Shown here: in pieces, positions 12,600 to 25,042 of the stretch | How positions within the stretch are numbered: position 1 is the first letter of the stretch | Layout of the letters: each line of letters starts with the position of its first letter | Assembly: GCA_022376515.1 (NCBI GenBank) | Contig: WTXI01000005.1 | Span: 310,001-374,000 of the forward strand | Length of the DNA stretch: 64,000 nucleotides | DNA from: Lactifluus volemus | Lineage: Eukaryota; Basidiomycota; Agaricomycetes; Russulales; Russulaceae | Reading direction: 5' to 3' | Notes under the pieces: generated by a model | The model's input: only the letters and a program-made list of their open reading frames with translations | What the model was told of the DNA's origin: nothing | Databases searched by the model: none | Made by a program: the position numbers and the translations under genes

Positions 12600-14073
12600 T
12601 CAAATGATGTCGTCTATGTTGCTAGAATCCCGAGCGCTATTTCTAGAACCGTCGGGGCTCTGGCTCAAAGGCAGGTCTCTCAGCTGGATGCCATTCGCAT
12701 GGTCCACTGCAGTTGGTTGTGGACCTTGATCCTCTGGTTCAGGGCTTCCAGGTTGCATAACCAGTATCGGCTCGACGGGAGGAGCGAAGAGGAGCAATTC
12801 AGATTGTGAAACCAAGAAGAGGAGTACGTTGACGGCGCCTGAGAGGTTGAACATTGCAGCACCGAAAAATTGGGAAGCCGATGACACAGGGTGGTGACTG
12901 AATCGCAACCAACGTGCAATTGAGGTGGGCAGGACAACCAAGGCATACGCAACTGGGTAACTAAACGATTTGTTTGTCAGTATGATTCGCAACATAAAAT
13001 GACATGTAAGGCGTACATGAGCAGTCTCAACGTAGCTCTATTTGGGGTCGCACCATTGGCGAAGCTCAGATGGAAGTACGGCCGCTTCTTGTCGACGAAC
13101 AGGCGACCCGTTGCCCAGAGGAAGACCGGGATGTTCAATACAATTGAGGCAAATAAAGCAACCCATATCCAGACATACTCTCCAGCCATGCGTTCCTTGT
13201 TGTACCGGTCACTGATCCAGCACCAATACTGATTAGACAACGTCAGCATTGACGGAAAGGTGTGAACAGTTTGGAATGACATACAGGAGTAGGCGCTTCA
13301 TAGTTCTTGTTAAGGCCATCGCCGAGACCAACCCAGAGTCCAATGAAAGCACACATGAAGACAACAAGGCCGAAAGCAACCCCGCGTGCTTCTATCCCCA
13401 CAGACCACAAGGCTGTTACGAAGGAGTGGGTGGTAAGTAGCTGGATACGAGCGTCATTGGTCCTGAACTCAAAGGTAATAAGGGAAGGACACACGAGAGT
13501 GGTCAACGCGACCCCTAGTTCACCAGTTTGCTGTATGATGCCCTGAGCGGCACAATACGACCCCGTTGTGACGATCCCATCGTGAGCCCATCGGACATTC
13601 AGGGCACCCCCCAAAGCCTGCAGGATATCGAAAAAAAACAGGGTAATCTGTCACACAGCCCAGATTAGTTTCTGGGAAGGGCTGTGGAACTATGAAGACT
13701 AAACCAGGTAGATATCCGCGGGAGTCTGCAACCACCTCCAGCCACCGTCTGGCAGCGCCTTCCTATAACGGAGTATGTTTCTCTGTGCAACATTCTATCA
13801 GACCAGGCACACACAGTAAGATGCTCCCACGTACACCATATAAGACAAATATGACCATAACACAAACAATACTGAGGAGCGATGTTTCGGCTACTATCTG
13901 TATATGGGGTGAGGCTCTGGCACACGACAGAATAGTACGATGCCAGTGCTCACCGTCAAACCGATGCTTTGCCCATGTGTCAGGCATGTAAGCGAGGGAT
14001 TTGGACTCGATAAACTTTCCTCGTACTCCTGCGCTGAGCAGACGGTCCCATTAACACCACCCAAACCTGACAT
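12600..14073 (-). CDS. 7TM receptor, cAMP-receptor-like/Git3-like, array copy 3
   Basis: ATG at 14073 begins the N-terminal exon with GGVNGTVCS and CLTHGQSIGLTV. The loop exon reads RNILRYRKALPDGGW. The TM2-TM3 exon has QALGGALNVRWAHDGIV and GSYCAAQGII. The TM4 exon has LWVGLGDGLNKNYEAPTP and the TM5 exon YWCWISDRYNKERMAGEY. The final exon (SYPVAYALVVLPTSIARW) ends in a tail with several Pro and Asp residues and a stop at 12600. All exons are open. Copies 1-3 share the ALGGAL version of TM2, which separates them from copies 4 and 7 (LGGLLN). Confidence 0.78.
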
Positions 14074-15198
14074 CGGTGAATATGAGTGAAGGAAAGGAAG
14101 GTTTCTTGAGCCTCTAACTTGTTTGGAAAGGGCGAGAAAGGTCAAGGGGGGGATCAAAGTCGGGGTTAGTCAAGGATGACATGACACGCCCTTTTTTCAT
14201 ATGCTACGAGAGCCCGAGCATCGGAAGCGCTCAAGTCGTACCGGGAAGATGGTCACGAATTGATGGTGTGAAGATTCCCTGAAATCCACACGCAGAAGTA
14301 CTGATATTGAGCGACAATTATGGTCCGTTTATGGGCGACGGCAATTCAAACTTTGATTTGATTACTAATCGACAGATACAGTATATCGTTTGTCATCATT
14401 GTCATTCCGAGTCTGGCCAAATGCTGTGCTTCAGACATACACCGCACTGGCTGTCTCGAAAGGTTCGAATGTTTCCCGAAATCCCGAATTACAGTTAACG
14501 ATTAAAAGCTGGGTGCCGTCTCTGTCACAATTTGAAAAGCCAGAAAACTGTCACTGGCAGCATGATACTAATACCGTAGCACGTAACTATGACAGCGTAC
14601 CGTCCAAGGTGTGGGCTGTTGACAGGGCGTTTACAGGTCTCGGAGAGATGGGAATGTGCAGTGTGGGTAAGACAGCTGATGAAGACTGCGTGATGAAAGG
14701 ACTGGACTCCGGGTCGGGGACTCAGAACTGGGAGAACCGAATATGTGTGCGTTGATTTGCAAGTACAGTAGTCGACGAATTTATAGATATCTGAGTTTGG
14801 GAAGAGTATTGGGATGTGTGCGATGTGTTGCTGAGACTTCCTGATTCTCAATGGCCTAAACTCGGGGCGTGTAAGCGAGGACAGAATGGACACCAAACGT
14901 CAGGAACAACTTGAAGACCATTGGACCAACTGGAAGCAATTGTCAACACCATGACCACCTTCAGCGAACCTCTCAATGCGCTCCGACATACAAGTCAGTG
15001 GATTAAACCAACTATTTTCTAGTACAATGTCCAACTGAAACTCGATTTTGTACGGGAGAATGCTGAGGAGGAACAACCAAGACAAACATCCGGTGAAATT
15101 ACTATGACTGATATAATATCCTATTGACTATGATCAATCGGGATCCCAACAACTTGTGGAGAAAGCGACCATGGTAACGGAGTACAAACCCGGCTATA

Positions 15199-16695
15199 TC
15201 ATAGCTTCAATGCCAGTGGACGTCGATGATCGGGTGTTAGCAGCCCCAGCCCCTCCGGAAACGGTGCTCGTAGACTCAGACGAGTCTCCAGACACCACCC
15301 ATCAGCTCGCGGGTCGCAATTAGAGGGTATAGCCGAGCTACGACTGGGAGTAACTTGAAGTCTCATTTCAGACCCAAAGGTCTCCTTGGGCAGTGCGAAG
15401 AGAAGCCGCCCCGCCTAATGATCCAAAACATTGATACGTTGACAACGCCTGAGAGACTGAACGTAGCGAAACCGAAAAAGAGACCGAAGGAAGACACCGG
15501 CTTATGAGACCAACGTGCAATAGAGAGTGGGAGGACCATTAAGGAATATGCAAGAGGGTAACTAAACAATTTGTGAGTAGGGTTCACGGTGAGAGGGGCC
15601 ATCATGATAGCTTACAAAAGGAGTCCCCATGCAGCTCGCCTACTTGCGTTCCCAGCTCTCAAGTTATCATCGGGGCCCCGTCGAAACTTGTACCACTTTT
15701 TGTCCTTGTCAACTGAAAACCAGCCCTTTGTCCATAAAAAGACCGAGATGTACATTATCACTGAAGAAAATAATGTGATCCATAGCCAGATATATTCTCC
15801 GGCCAAACGTTCCCCCTCAAAGGCCGAGTTGATCCAACACCAAAACTGGTCATAGAGTCAGTTATAGTTGAGGAGTGTGAAATCTTTGACAAACGACATA
15901 CCGGTGTGGGCTCTTCATAATTCTTGTGAATGCCATTGCCAATGCCGACCCACAGCACAGAAAAAATACAACTGGCGCCAACCAGACTGAAGCTGAACTC
16001 ACGGGATTTGAGATCGACTGGCCACAGAATCATGACGAACGTGTAGGTGGCAAGAAACTTGTACAGTGTGTGTCAGTGTTTTAACCCAAGGACATTCCCA
16101 AGGGACACACAAGAGTGATTAGTGCGGCTGTAACTTCACTACCCTGCAAGATAATGCCCTGTGCTGTGCAGTACGACCCTGCTTTGACAATTCCATTGTG
16201 AACCCATCGGATGTTGAGCAAGCCACCCAACGCTTGGAGAAATTCACATATAAAAGAGAGAGCTATGTTATGCAACCGGCATGAGATTGAGTAGGGAGAT
16301 ACATGGCCACCAAACAAACCAGGAAAATGTCAGCGGGTGTGTCCAACAACTTGACCTTTTGGCCATCACCGGCATTTAGAGGCTTCTTCCGTACATTCCA
16401 CTGCAAAACATCCTGTCAATTGGACGATCGGGTGAAGGAAGGGTCAAGCATACCCCGATTAAAATGAAAATGATGGTGACAAAGATGAGACTAAGGAGGG
16501 AGGCTTCGACTGTCACCTGTATGTGAGCTGAATTCAGACCAATAGACAGGCTAGACTGGCGTTACTCACCACCAAGCCGATGGTCTGACCACGTGTCAAG
16601 CATGAGATTGTTGGATTTGGATTGGTTGGAGATGTTAGGCTTTGTTGATACTGCTGCTCATTGCAGACGGTCCCATTAACTCCTCCAGACGCCAT
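15199..16695 (-). CDS. 7TM receptor, array copy 4 (one apparent frameshift in the tail)
   Basis: ATG at 16695 starts GGVNGTVCN and CLTRGQTIGLVV. The loop exon is WNVRKKPLNAGDGQKVKLL and the TM2 exon carries LGGLLNIRWVHNGIVKAG. TM4 has LWVGIGNGIHKNYEEPTP. TM5 has WCWINSAFEGERLAGEYIW. TM6-TM7 include SYPLAYSLMVLPLSIARW and MFWIIRRG. After RRG the frame runs to an early stop at 15363, while the sister copy 7 continues as RRGRLLF. Adding one base in the GGCGG run near 15406 would continue the frame to a stop at about 15199. Either the tail is truncated at 15363 or the sequence has a one-base error. The sequence is closest to copy 7. Confidence 0.7.
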
Positions 16696-17105
16696 CGCGT
16701 TGCAGCAGGTAACGGTTGAGATATGAAGAGGAATGCGTCGATAGGCGACGACAGCCCTTACCAAGTAAATATCATCCCTGCTATGAGAAAAACGGCGCCT
16801 GCTAGTCGGACGAATTCTTGGCAAATCTCACGGGGACTGCAGGCACATCATGATTGGCATAGACATTGACGCTATGTCAGTGAGTGCCTAGTAACGCCAT
16901 TGTGCGGAACTGTTCCGCTGTCATTGTGTCAGTCAGACCTAGGCCCGTGCCATGATCCCAAGTTTGAAAGCCGGTTACGTCAGGCTTTGACCGTGACAGC
17001 TGAAAATGAGACGTGTACACACCAGGCACAATACAGCTATCACGGGAGCAGGAACGGGACAAACCCTGGAGGTCCACTACTGTACAGCATAGATAAGTGA
17101 AGGAC

Positions 17106-17790
17106 ATGTAAGCCAAGAGGTGCCTCTTCCATAGCAAAGAAATCGTGCTGGCTATATCCTCGTCCAAATGGGCTGATCCCACCATCTGGAAAAGAAAACT
17201 CGAATAAAAAGGAGTCCATGCGATGGTGATTCGCACATGGAGCTCCTCAGCCAAGACATTCTTCTCGTTTATATGACAGAAAGCGGATCTCCTCCAATGA
17301 TCGTACCAAACCCATTGTTGAAGAGGTCGTAAACGGCCAAATGGGCACGCAAGCACCAGATCTAAGACCACTGTAACAGATATCGTTGAATATTAGCCTT
17401 AAAGACAAGGCTAGGCCCCCACTTAACGGATGCTGTGGATTACGATACAGTAATTGCCGGGCCCCTGGGAGTATTGGGCGACTGGACAGTTGGACAACGG
17501 TGAACTAGGCATTTTCTGCGGAGGGTACGAACAAGCATACTTACATCACGATCACATAAGTTGGGCTCGGGCGCTGGAGATCGAGGGAAGCACTGCAGGA
17601 AGTGATATGGCAGTAGTGTAGTAGCCAGCGAGGAGTGGACTCGGAGGACCTTGGAAGAGGGCAGAAAACGTGAGAGTCGTGGTTACTAGTAACTGGGCTG
17701 GGTTTCATATCCCTTGTACTCATACTCTTTTTTTAGCAACCAATACCAACATGGCGACTTTACTCGCCACTCAGTAGCTACAGTAGAAAT
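17106..17790. repeat. duplicated block R, matches 31137-31660
   Basis: The 5' flank of receptor copy 4 shares many blocks with the 5' flank of copy 7, in the same order. Examples are CATAGCAAAGAAATCGTGCT (17132 and about 31154), GGGCTGATCC, GCGGATC, and the stretch from CAGTTGGAC to CACATAAG near 17486-17562 and 31400-31470. The copies differ by many substitutions and indels, so this is an old duplication. A 164-codon minus-strand frame at 16880-17371 overlaps it, but has no recognisable motif. Confidence 0.65.
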
Positions 17791-18408
17791 GCGGAACACT
17801 GGGGTCATGCCAAGACACAGAGAACGCTCGAGTCCTCGTGACCTGAAACAACTTGAACCCCCCGACACCCCGACCCGCTGAGTTGACTTCAAATACAAAG
17901 AGGTCAACGAGGAGAAGGCAGGAATAGCCTGCATGCAGTTTGATGTAGCTACCGCTTTCAATACTCAGGGTGGCTTTAGCCCAGAGTTCATTCAGCTTGC
18001 ATCTTAGACACATCATGATAGTCCACATGCTCTCCATCAAAACCTCTTCAAGTTCCCCCCCGAGACCTCTTTCAAGGGCGGCGAGAACCTAGTCTTCAGT
18101 GATATCGCCGATCATTTCATAACATTGTCTGAGATCGCATCTTCCGAAATCATCACATCGATCACAACCCATAACGATGGCGAGGGAGTTTACTAACCTG
18201 CTGAGTAAATGCCATGTAAAAACAACAAACCATTCTAAATTACGTTTCTCCTTTGTGATCGAATATCATACAATCTGTTTACAAGTAATGCCAAGAATAC
18301 TCACTACATTGAGTTCCGAGAGTGGTCTCCAAAGTCATCCCCAAGCATCCTGCCAGTTGTAATCTGGTTGTGTATTAAGAAGTACGAGGAACATCACGGA
18401 GCCGGTAC

Positions 18409-19746
18409 TAGGATGAAGCAATAAGTTCTACATGATCCTCAGGAGGAGTGAACAGAAGCAGTTTTGGCCGGATGATGAAGAAAAGGATGACGTCAACAGT
18501 ACCTGCGAGGTGATATGTACATGAACCGAATAAAAAAGCGACAGAAGGTATGTCTTTGTCACGGTATTGTGCCCAACGTGCGATGGAGACGGGGAGGATG
18601 ACAATACTATGCGCAATAGGGTAACTAAATTAAAATTGTGAGCGGGATTTGCAATAACAAATTGTAAATGGCTCACAAAAGCATTCCCAACGCAGCTCTC
18701 CTCACTGGGTATTCAACCATATCATCAGAGTACGAGCGGAACTTGTACCACTTTTCCTTGTCAACAGAAAAACGACCCTCCGCCCAGAGATAGAGCGGAA
18801 TATACATGGTGAAAGAGGCGAATAATGATATCCACAGCCAGACATATTCCCCAGCTAAGCGTTCCCCATCGTACTTTGAACTGATCCAACACCAATACTG
18901 GTTCAATAAGTTCAGTGATAGAGGAATAGCGAGAAAATGTTGGAGGAACGTACGGGGGTAGGTGCTTCATAATTCTTATGAATACCATTACCAATGCCAA
19001 CCCAGAGTGCACCGAAAAGCCACGTGAGGCCAACCAAGCCAAAGGCGGCTCCACGTGTCAGAAATTGTTTATGCCAAAGAGCCGCAATGAATGTGTAAAC
19101 AGTGAGCATCTAATGAGCCGAGCATCAGTACCTTAAAGTTCAGAAATGGAAAGTACACACGAGAGTGATTAGCGCTGTCCCAAGTGAGCTGGTCTGCTTG
19201 ATGATGCCCTGTGCTGAACAATACGACCCCGTTTTCACGATGTCATCGTGGACCCATCTGACGTTGAGGATGCCACCAATTGCTTGCAGAAAGTCGAAGG
19301 TGAAAAGAGAGAGCTGTCACACAAGTTGTATTAGATTAAGTGAAGGATCACACAACCATCGAGCGGACCATGAAAATGTCAGCAGGCGCCTCTAGCAATT
19401 TCCATTTACCATTTGGAAGTTCGCGCCTATAACGTAGCACATTCCTCTGCAAAGCAATCTCCTCAAAGCTAGACAAGCACAGACCGGTGGGCCCGACGTA
19501 CCGTGATGAGAATAAAAGTGATCATTACACAGAAGAAAGTAAGGAAGGACGCCTCGGCTGCTATCTGCATGTATGCGGCTGAGTGCAGGGTACTAGAATG
19601 ATAAGATGATCACGCACTACTAAGCCAATGGTCTGGCCACGTGTTAAGTATACGGTTGAGGAATTCATATTAGCTTGAGATGATAGGTTCTGTTGGCACT
19701 CTTGCACATTGCAGACAGTGCTGTTAATGTCACCGGTTGTCAACAT
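18409..19746 (-). CDS. 7TM receptor, cAMP-receptor-like/Git3-like, array copy 5
   Basis: ATG at 19746 begins an N-terminus with the glycosylation-type site NST in DINSTVCN and with YLTRGQTIGLVV. The loop exon is RNVLRYRRELPNGKWKLL. TM2-TM3 carry FDFLQAIGGILNVRWVHDDIVK and GSYCSAQGIIKQ. TM4 has LWVGIGNGIHKNYEAPTP. TM5 has YWCWISSKYDGERLAGEY. TM6-TM7 are FSYPIAHSIVILPVSIARW and IIRPKLLLFTPPEDH, with a short tail ending at 18409. All exons are open. It is the closest relative of pseudogene copy 6 (same IAHS in TM6 and QY.DKD loop) and is the presumed parent-like intact copy of that block. Confidence 0.78.
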
Positions 19747-20310
19747 CTCCGTTCGAGTGGTCGAAAACCACAGTGATGAGACTTTTGGGTCTTAACCTGG
19801 TCTGTGACTCGGAAGGCAAGAGAAGTCGGAGGAGTTGGGACAACTCAGATCGATAACAACAGTCGTCCCATCCTTTAAGGTGCCAGTGAGTAAGGGCGTA
19901 CGCCCTTCCAATGTTGGCTTGACGGACCACTCCTCTCAGGCTGTCACATGTCACAACTGATCCTCGCCCTGTGCAACTGCGTGAGTGAGAGTAGTGGAGT
20001 AGTGGAGTAGTATGCTCTGATTTGTGAATAGTCTGTCGCCGTCTGTGAGATAGGCGACGCATGTGTGAGAGCGTTTCTAGTCAGATTTCTGGAATTCCAC
20101 TGCAGCTGTGAAAAAGGATTCATTGCCAGTGGCACCGGGGGGGGGGGCGCGTTACGTACCTAAATATTAAATGTCAATACAAGTCAGCCAGAAACCTTAT
20201 GTGGCACTTGCGCCTCCGAGTCTTCAAGGCCCTCTAAATCAGGAACCCCTATCACAACTTGTTCAACTTGAGTCCGGTCTGGGCCCGCTCCTGTGCTGGC
20301 CGTGGCCTTG
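19747..20310. repeat. upstream part of duplicated block A, matches about 26939-27510
   Basis: The 5' flank of copy 5 matches the 5' flank of copy 6. Shared blocks include ATCGATAACA, TTAAGGTGCCAG, GCATGTGTGAGAG, CTTGCGCC, CCCTCTAAA and GTTCAACTTGAGTC, in the same order. Together with the receptor genes, the duplicated unit is about 1.9 kb. A run of ten or more G lies at 20139-20148. Confidence 0.65.
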
Positions 20311-20879
20311 CTTCCAGAACCAATTTACTTCGAGTTGAAAAACAGGATATCAACAAGTTTACAACAGAATGTAGACTTGTTTGCGCCCACACTCAAGGCC
20401 GCCCAGGGACAAAAGCAGGAGCAGGGTGAACCAGATCTCACCAAGAGCCCGAGCGATCTACTGTCGTGATGGAACATACGAAGCATGTAGATCGCACGAG
20501 ACGATTCTGGTTCCTCGGCCTTGAAAGGCCAGTCACAGGTGGTGCGTTTCTTTACTCGACACTGCGAGAACAAACCGTGACGGTGGAAGACAACAAGACA
20601 GATGAGATGGATGACTGGGAACTTGGTATGTGTACCATCAACGGCAACTGAATGACACGAATGAATTCAGCTCCGAGTCGGCCTTTTTTGTTCACTCCGC
20701 GCCGCGGACTTTGGCTGCAATTTGAGACCTCCATCCCTTGCCGCAACCTGCGTAATCGGTGGTATAGATTCTTGCTGTTATCCAGTACTGTGCCCCTGAC
20801 TTCGGCTTGTACTCTTTTTTTTTTTTGGAGGTTATTCTCGGAAACCAATTTATTCGCTAACTACCGAGGTAAATGCTAC

Positions 20880-22025
20880 AGTAAGTGTCAGGAGACTTTT
20901 CTTTGGAGAGCGCTTTATTTCAGGGAACTAGCTAAGTCGCCAACAACCGAAAAAATAAGTGCTAAATGTCGGGAGTTTATCTTAGCGCGCTGGGGCCGGG
21001 CCGGTGGACCGGGGTGAGGGAGAAAATGCATTTACGCACATCCCCGGTGGGGGGATAGTGTAGCCGTCCTGGCTGCAGTCATGAATTCGTGAGGATATTC
21101 CTTAGAGCTAGCACCGTGACCGTGGTGCGATTAGGTGTTGGGTGGGTTGTGGGGCATTCATTTGCAATTTATGGGTGCACGGCGGGAGTTGGAACTCAGC
21201 TCTTTGTTGTGGGAAGGATCGTGTTCGGTCATTTGCCGATTGGTAGAAGGTTCAGTGGCATTATTGAAAGGGCTCGGGTGGGATGTTAGGTATAGGTACA
21301 GTAGCAGATTAGAGATGAAAGCGGTTTTGTCTCGCTGATGGGAGGTATACTGGCTGGGCATTGTTATTGGATCTGGATTTGCGGTGTTTCACACTTATGT
21401 ATCTCAGGCTGTGTGTAGTAGGCGTGTGTTGAGCTCTCGAGTGTTGTTAGGCTGAGGGGCCGGCATTCCGAGTCGTTTCGTGTGTGGTGGCATAGCCTCT
21501 TCACCCGCCTTGCCCCACCTATGAGGGGAGGCACGATTGGTTGGGTTTGAGTTTCGATATCAGTCGGTGGCATTTGGTGAGGGCTCGCTTTCGTCTCGGT
21601 GATGTGGGACATTTGGGGTGATGGGGAGGCTTACTGATGTGGAGGTGTTGGTCACAACTCACAACAATCTCACAACTTTATTCAAGGTACGCTTGTTGCG
21701 GTAGGTGGTGGCTTTTATTGGTTCACTAGTATGTGTGGCGACGGTAGCATACAGGGTTGTTCAAATGGACATAGTGGGTGTTTCACAGTGTGGGGCTCTC
21801 TCAGGAGTGTTATGGTTTTTGGTTTCGGGGGGTGGCGTTTCGTGGGTGGAGGCCGCATTGCCTCTTCGCCCTCCTTGCCCCGGCTTTGCCGTGGGAAAAT
21901 CGCACCTGGTGGCGGTTGCGGTCAAGGAGCCCCAAGTGTCAGGAGACTCGCCATCAGCTTATCTTAGCGCACTGAAGCCGACCCAGTGGACCGGGATGAG
22001 GGAGAATATGCATCTACATCCGGGA
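20880..22025. repeat. diverged direct repeats in a G-rich non-coding region
   Basis: Two direct repeats share AAGTGTCAGGAGAC (20883 and 21934), TTATCTTAGCGC, GGACCGGG.TGAGGGAGAA and ATGCAT followed by ACATCC (to about 21042 and 22023). Inside, another pair shares CGTG.GTGG, GC(A/C).GCCTCTTC and CCTTGCCCC near 21480-21535 and 21838-21882. No convincing protein is encoded. The layout could reflect a non-autonomous element or an eroded LTR pair about 1 kb apart. Confidence 0.45.
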
Positions 22026-22480
22026 TAAGTGTGGGACTCAAGACACGTCACCCGGGGCACCTATCGTGGCCTCCTATCCACAAAGACCTCACGATTATAG
22101 AGCCAGTCATATGGAGGTATCTTGTGTTAAGGATGTGGTCCCAGGTGGGGGATACCAAGTGGTGAAGCTCCGAGTCTTGCTTCCTTGGTTTTTGTTGCCG
22201 TAATTCCGTCAACGGTCCTGTGTTGATCGTGTGATCTCACCTTCGTGAACGGATTCGGATGAGGGTTTGGAGGAGGCGGATGGCACGGGTTCCTATCGTT
22301 CTGGTGCATCGTTTCTCCCTGGGCCTGTGCCACTGGGGCGTGCAAGGGGCGCTGTGATGGCTCCACAGCTTAAAATGACGCCCATGTCTACCAAGAGTTG
22401 GGCAAGTGGGGCCCGGGCATGTCGTTCGGGCCAGGCACCGGCGGCCCGGGATTCTCGACTTGTACTCTCCGAGTCCTCAG

Positions 22481-22513
22481 GCCTCAGGCCCTACGAGAAA
22501 TGTCTTACAGTAA
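22481..22513 (+). repeat. left terminal inverted repeat
   Basis: The core CGAGAAATG.CTTACAGTAA is shared with the reverse complement of 25043-25075, with one mismatch in that core and three in the whole 33 bases. The outer limit is uncertain by several bases because CCTCAGG is itself repeated just outside. Confidence 0.75.
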
Positions 22514-22725
22514 ACTAATCGCAATTAATAGAAATTAAATATTGATCTAAGGAAACCGATAACAGTTGATATGGATTACATTGATTGATATCGGCTAATA
22601 GAATTTGAATATCATTCAATACTTTTCAACCACCAGTTGAATTCTGTTGAATAAGAATGATTGCATGTCACGAGATTTATTATTCAATCTAAGGCAACTG
22701 ATTGGAATTGAATAAAACATATCGC
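22514..22725. repeat. AT-rich subterminal zone, left
   Basis: Base composition drops sharply compared with the flanks. The zone is built from short words such as TTGAAT, ATTCAA, GAATTG and AATTAA in both orientations. The same words fill the matching zone at 24800-25042, which suggests binding sites near the ends of a transposon. Confidence 0.6.
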
Positions 22726-23131
22726 GCACTATTGTTCCAGTTTATTGAACGTGCAAAAACCCTGCATCGAGTACTCACTGTGTCCGGTCACAGAGCCGAC
22801 TTCAGCATAATGACCTATACTACTATTTGTGTTTGTTTGTCGAATCAACTTTGTGTTGCGCTGATTCGAACGCATACATTTCTTCCTTCTTGCTCTCCTT
22901 CTCAAAGTGTCCCCCAGTTCTTTCCTCCGCTGCCCGTGAGACTTGTATACTCTCCACAGACCTTCGTGAGTGTCTCTCTTCCTGCTTTCTTCAGACCAGC
23001 ATCATTTGGGTCTTTTTGGGGGGCTGCATCTTCGATTGAGCTTACGGCCGCGCTTTTCTCCCATTGCCCCCCAACGTGCTTCCTCTCCCTCCTGCTCTGC
23101 CAGCGTGCCTCTCCTACTTACCACCACCACC

Positions 23132-23700
23132 ATGACATCACTCACTGCCATCACCGTTGTCGTCTGCCTCCCCTCTGGCCCTCCCGTGCTGTTGCCGTCA
23201 TGAAGAGATCCTCACGTTGTTGTTGGTTCAGCAATTCACAAATCTTATGTGTCTGCAGACGCGGCATTGATGTACTTTGCCCAGGATGGCTGTTACCCAG
23301 GCCCAATTTCGGGGAAAAAGCCCGCTCCTGTCACTTCCCACATCGGCTTCAACGAGAACACGACACTACCGTTCGAACCCGGCAAGACCTATTGACTCTG
23401 CATCGTGAACACTGGTGCGTTCGCCGTGTTCTGCTTCTGGATTGATGGCCACGATATGTGTATTATAGAACCCGACGGCGTCCGTATACCCTTGACATCT
23501 GCATCGGAGGCTAATCTGACGCCAACGATATATCGTAGACTGACGTTGACGAGCACCACATTGACTTTCTGAGCGTCACTGTTGCTCAGCGTTATTCAGT
23601 GTTGGTTACTGCGCGCAATGATGCTGGCTGTAACTGGGCAATTCATGCCAACAGGGACACAGCTATGTTCGACCACATTCCCGATACCCTTCAGCCTAGT
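23132..23700 (+). pseudogene. captured Fet3-like multicopper ferroxidase fragment
   Basis: From about 23267 the frame reads YFAQDGCYPGPISG, then NTTLPFEPGKTY followed by an in-frame TGA where the family has Arg, then LCIVNTGAFAVFCFWIDGHD and IIEPDG. After a short intron (about 23490-23546) it continues TDVDEHHIDFLSVTVAQRYS, LVTARND and MFDHIPDTLQP. These are the second cupredoxin domain blocks of Fet3-type ferroxidases, with IVNxGAFAxFxFWIxGH, TVAQRYxVLxTxxND and FDxxPDxLxP. An ATG at 23132 may begin the signal peptide, preceded by a CT-rich leader, so the capture seems to include the 5' end of the source gene. The first and third cupredoxin domains and the copper ligands they carry are absent. 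The gene cannot make an enzyme. Confidence 0.75.
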
Positions 23701-24309
23701 GAGTTTGTCGATTGCAGCACTCGATAGTGGATCATAATTTCTGAATTCCAGACGTAACCTCACCAGAGCAACAGACCTCCTCTCGACCTTGGCATCTCCA
23801 TGCCAACCCCCCTTCCCCTGGCCGCTGCTGCCGTCAGGTTAGTTTTTGTTTTCTATGGCTAACTTTTTTCCCTTCCAGCGTTACCTGTGACCTTGGTGCG
23901 TGTGGCGTTATCAAACTCTGCTGGGTGTGGTTAATACCTGGAAGCGAGCTCTTTTCTCACCCCATTCCCTTTTTTTTTGCTGTAGTTTGGGGAAAAGTGG
24001 TGGTACTGCTTCATATGAGCAGCAGGTGGGGTCTTCAACATCTTGCTATTGATGGGCGCAAATCTCGTTGGTTTCGTCCTTGGTGTGGACGGTGCGCAGT
24101 ACTTTGTGCATGAAATGACTGGTTGCTGGGATGGTATGTTTCTCCTAAAGACCTTTCTAACGCTATATTTCGTTGATTGAGGTAATCCTAGGAATTCGAT
24201 CCGCGCAAACGATGGGGTAGCCAAAATGGGCACCTTGTGGTGGCCTGGGTCACGCTGTCATTGCAAGGTCAGCCCTTCGCTGCAAGGGATCCCATCTTTG
24301 ACATCTTTC

Positions 24310-24600
24310 TTACAGTCTTTGTTGGTTCTGCACCAGATGTTGCAGGTGCGTCTCGAGCACCTTGGCACTTTTCCGCATCGTCTGCTTCTCCACCCACTCA
24401 TTCAGCCACAGCTCGTACTCCTTCAATGTCGTTTCCAGCTCGTCGAGTTCCGTCTTGGTGTATCATCCGGTGGCTGTGCCCGCCTGCTCTTCTGCGGTGA
24501 GGTTCGCGCACGCGTTGACGAGGAATAGGCGAATGTGCCAGTTCCTCATCTGACTGGTGTTCAGCGCCTCTGACCTCACCATGACTGCCGCTACCACTGC
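24310..24600 (-). pseudogene. captured Lhs1/HYOU1-like ER Hsp70 fragment
   Basis: The minus strand reads ALNTSQMRNWHIRLFLVNAC then ANLTAEEQAG, an in-frame TGA, then YTKTELDELETTLKEYELWL, NEWVEKQ and KVLETHLQHLVQNQQ, ending next to a GTAAG donor-like site. This matches the C-terminal helical region of Lhs1/GRP170-type Hsp70 proteins as I know them. Only about 90 codons are present and a stop interrupts them. The identification is from memory of the family pattern and is less certain than the ferroxidase call. Confidence 0.55.
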
Positions 24601-24789
24601 CATCCTGTGGAGAGTCCCACGATCCGTCCCAAATCCGCCCCCCCCCTCGCACAGCAGCAAATCCAAGCCCATGCCGTTGCAAGCTCCAGGCCGAGGAGCT
24701 CCCACGCCCATGCCCAGAGTAGACGATGTGGAGGTGGTACACGGTCAGTGTCAAGGATGACTTAGATTGCTTGATGCGTAGCTGGACAG

Positions 24790-25042
24790 AGGCAAGGTGA
24801 TTAGAATCGAGGGTAGAATAAAATTGAATAGAGCTGTAACTGTAAATAGAAAATAAATGGTGATCAATTCAATTCTACCTGATTCAATCACGCAATCAAA
24901 CGAATTCGAATCCGATCCGATCTAATATTCAATTAAATTCGGAAAACTGAAAATGTTTTCGATTTGTCCATTCAATTAAATCGCAAAAAGACTCATCCGT
25001 TAATAAAAATTGAATCAATTCAACTAGTTAAATTTACTTCGA
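24790..25042. repeat. AT-rich subterminal zone, right
   Basis: This is the mirror of the left zone, with many ATTCAAT, TTGAAT and GAATTC words. It sits directly inside the right TIR. Confidence 0.6.

Noticed and set aside
22702..23445. 247-codon plus-strand frame as a gene
   Set aside because: It is a CT-rich leader read in a chance frame. The ferroxidase blocks lie in another frame inside it.
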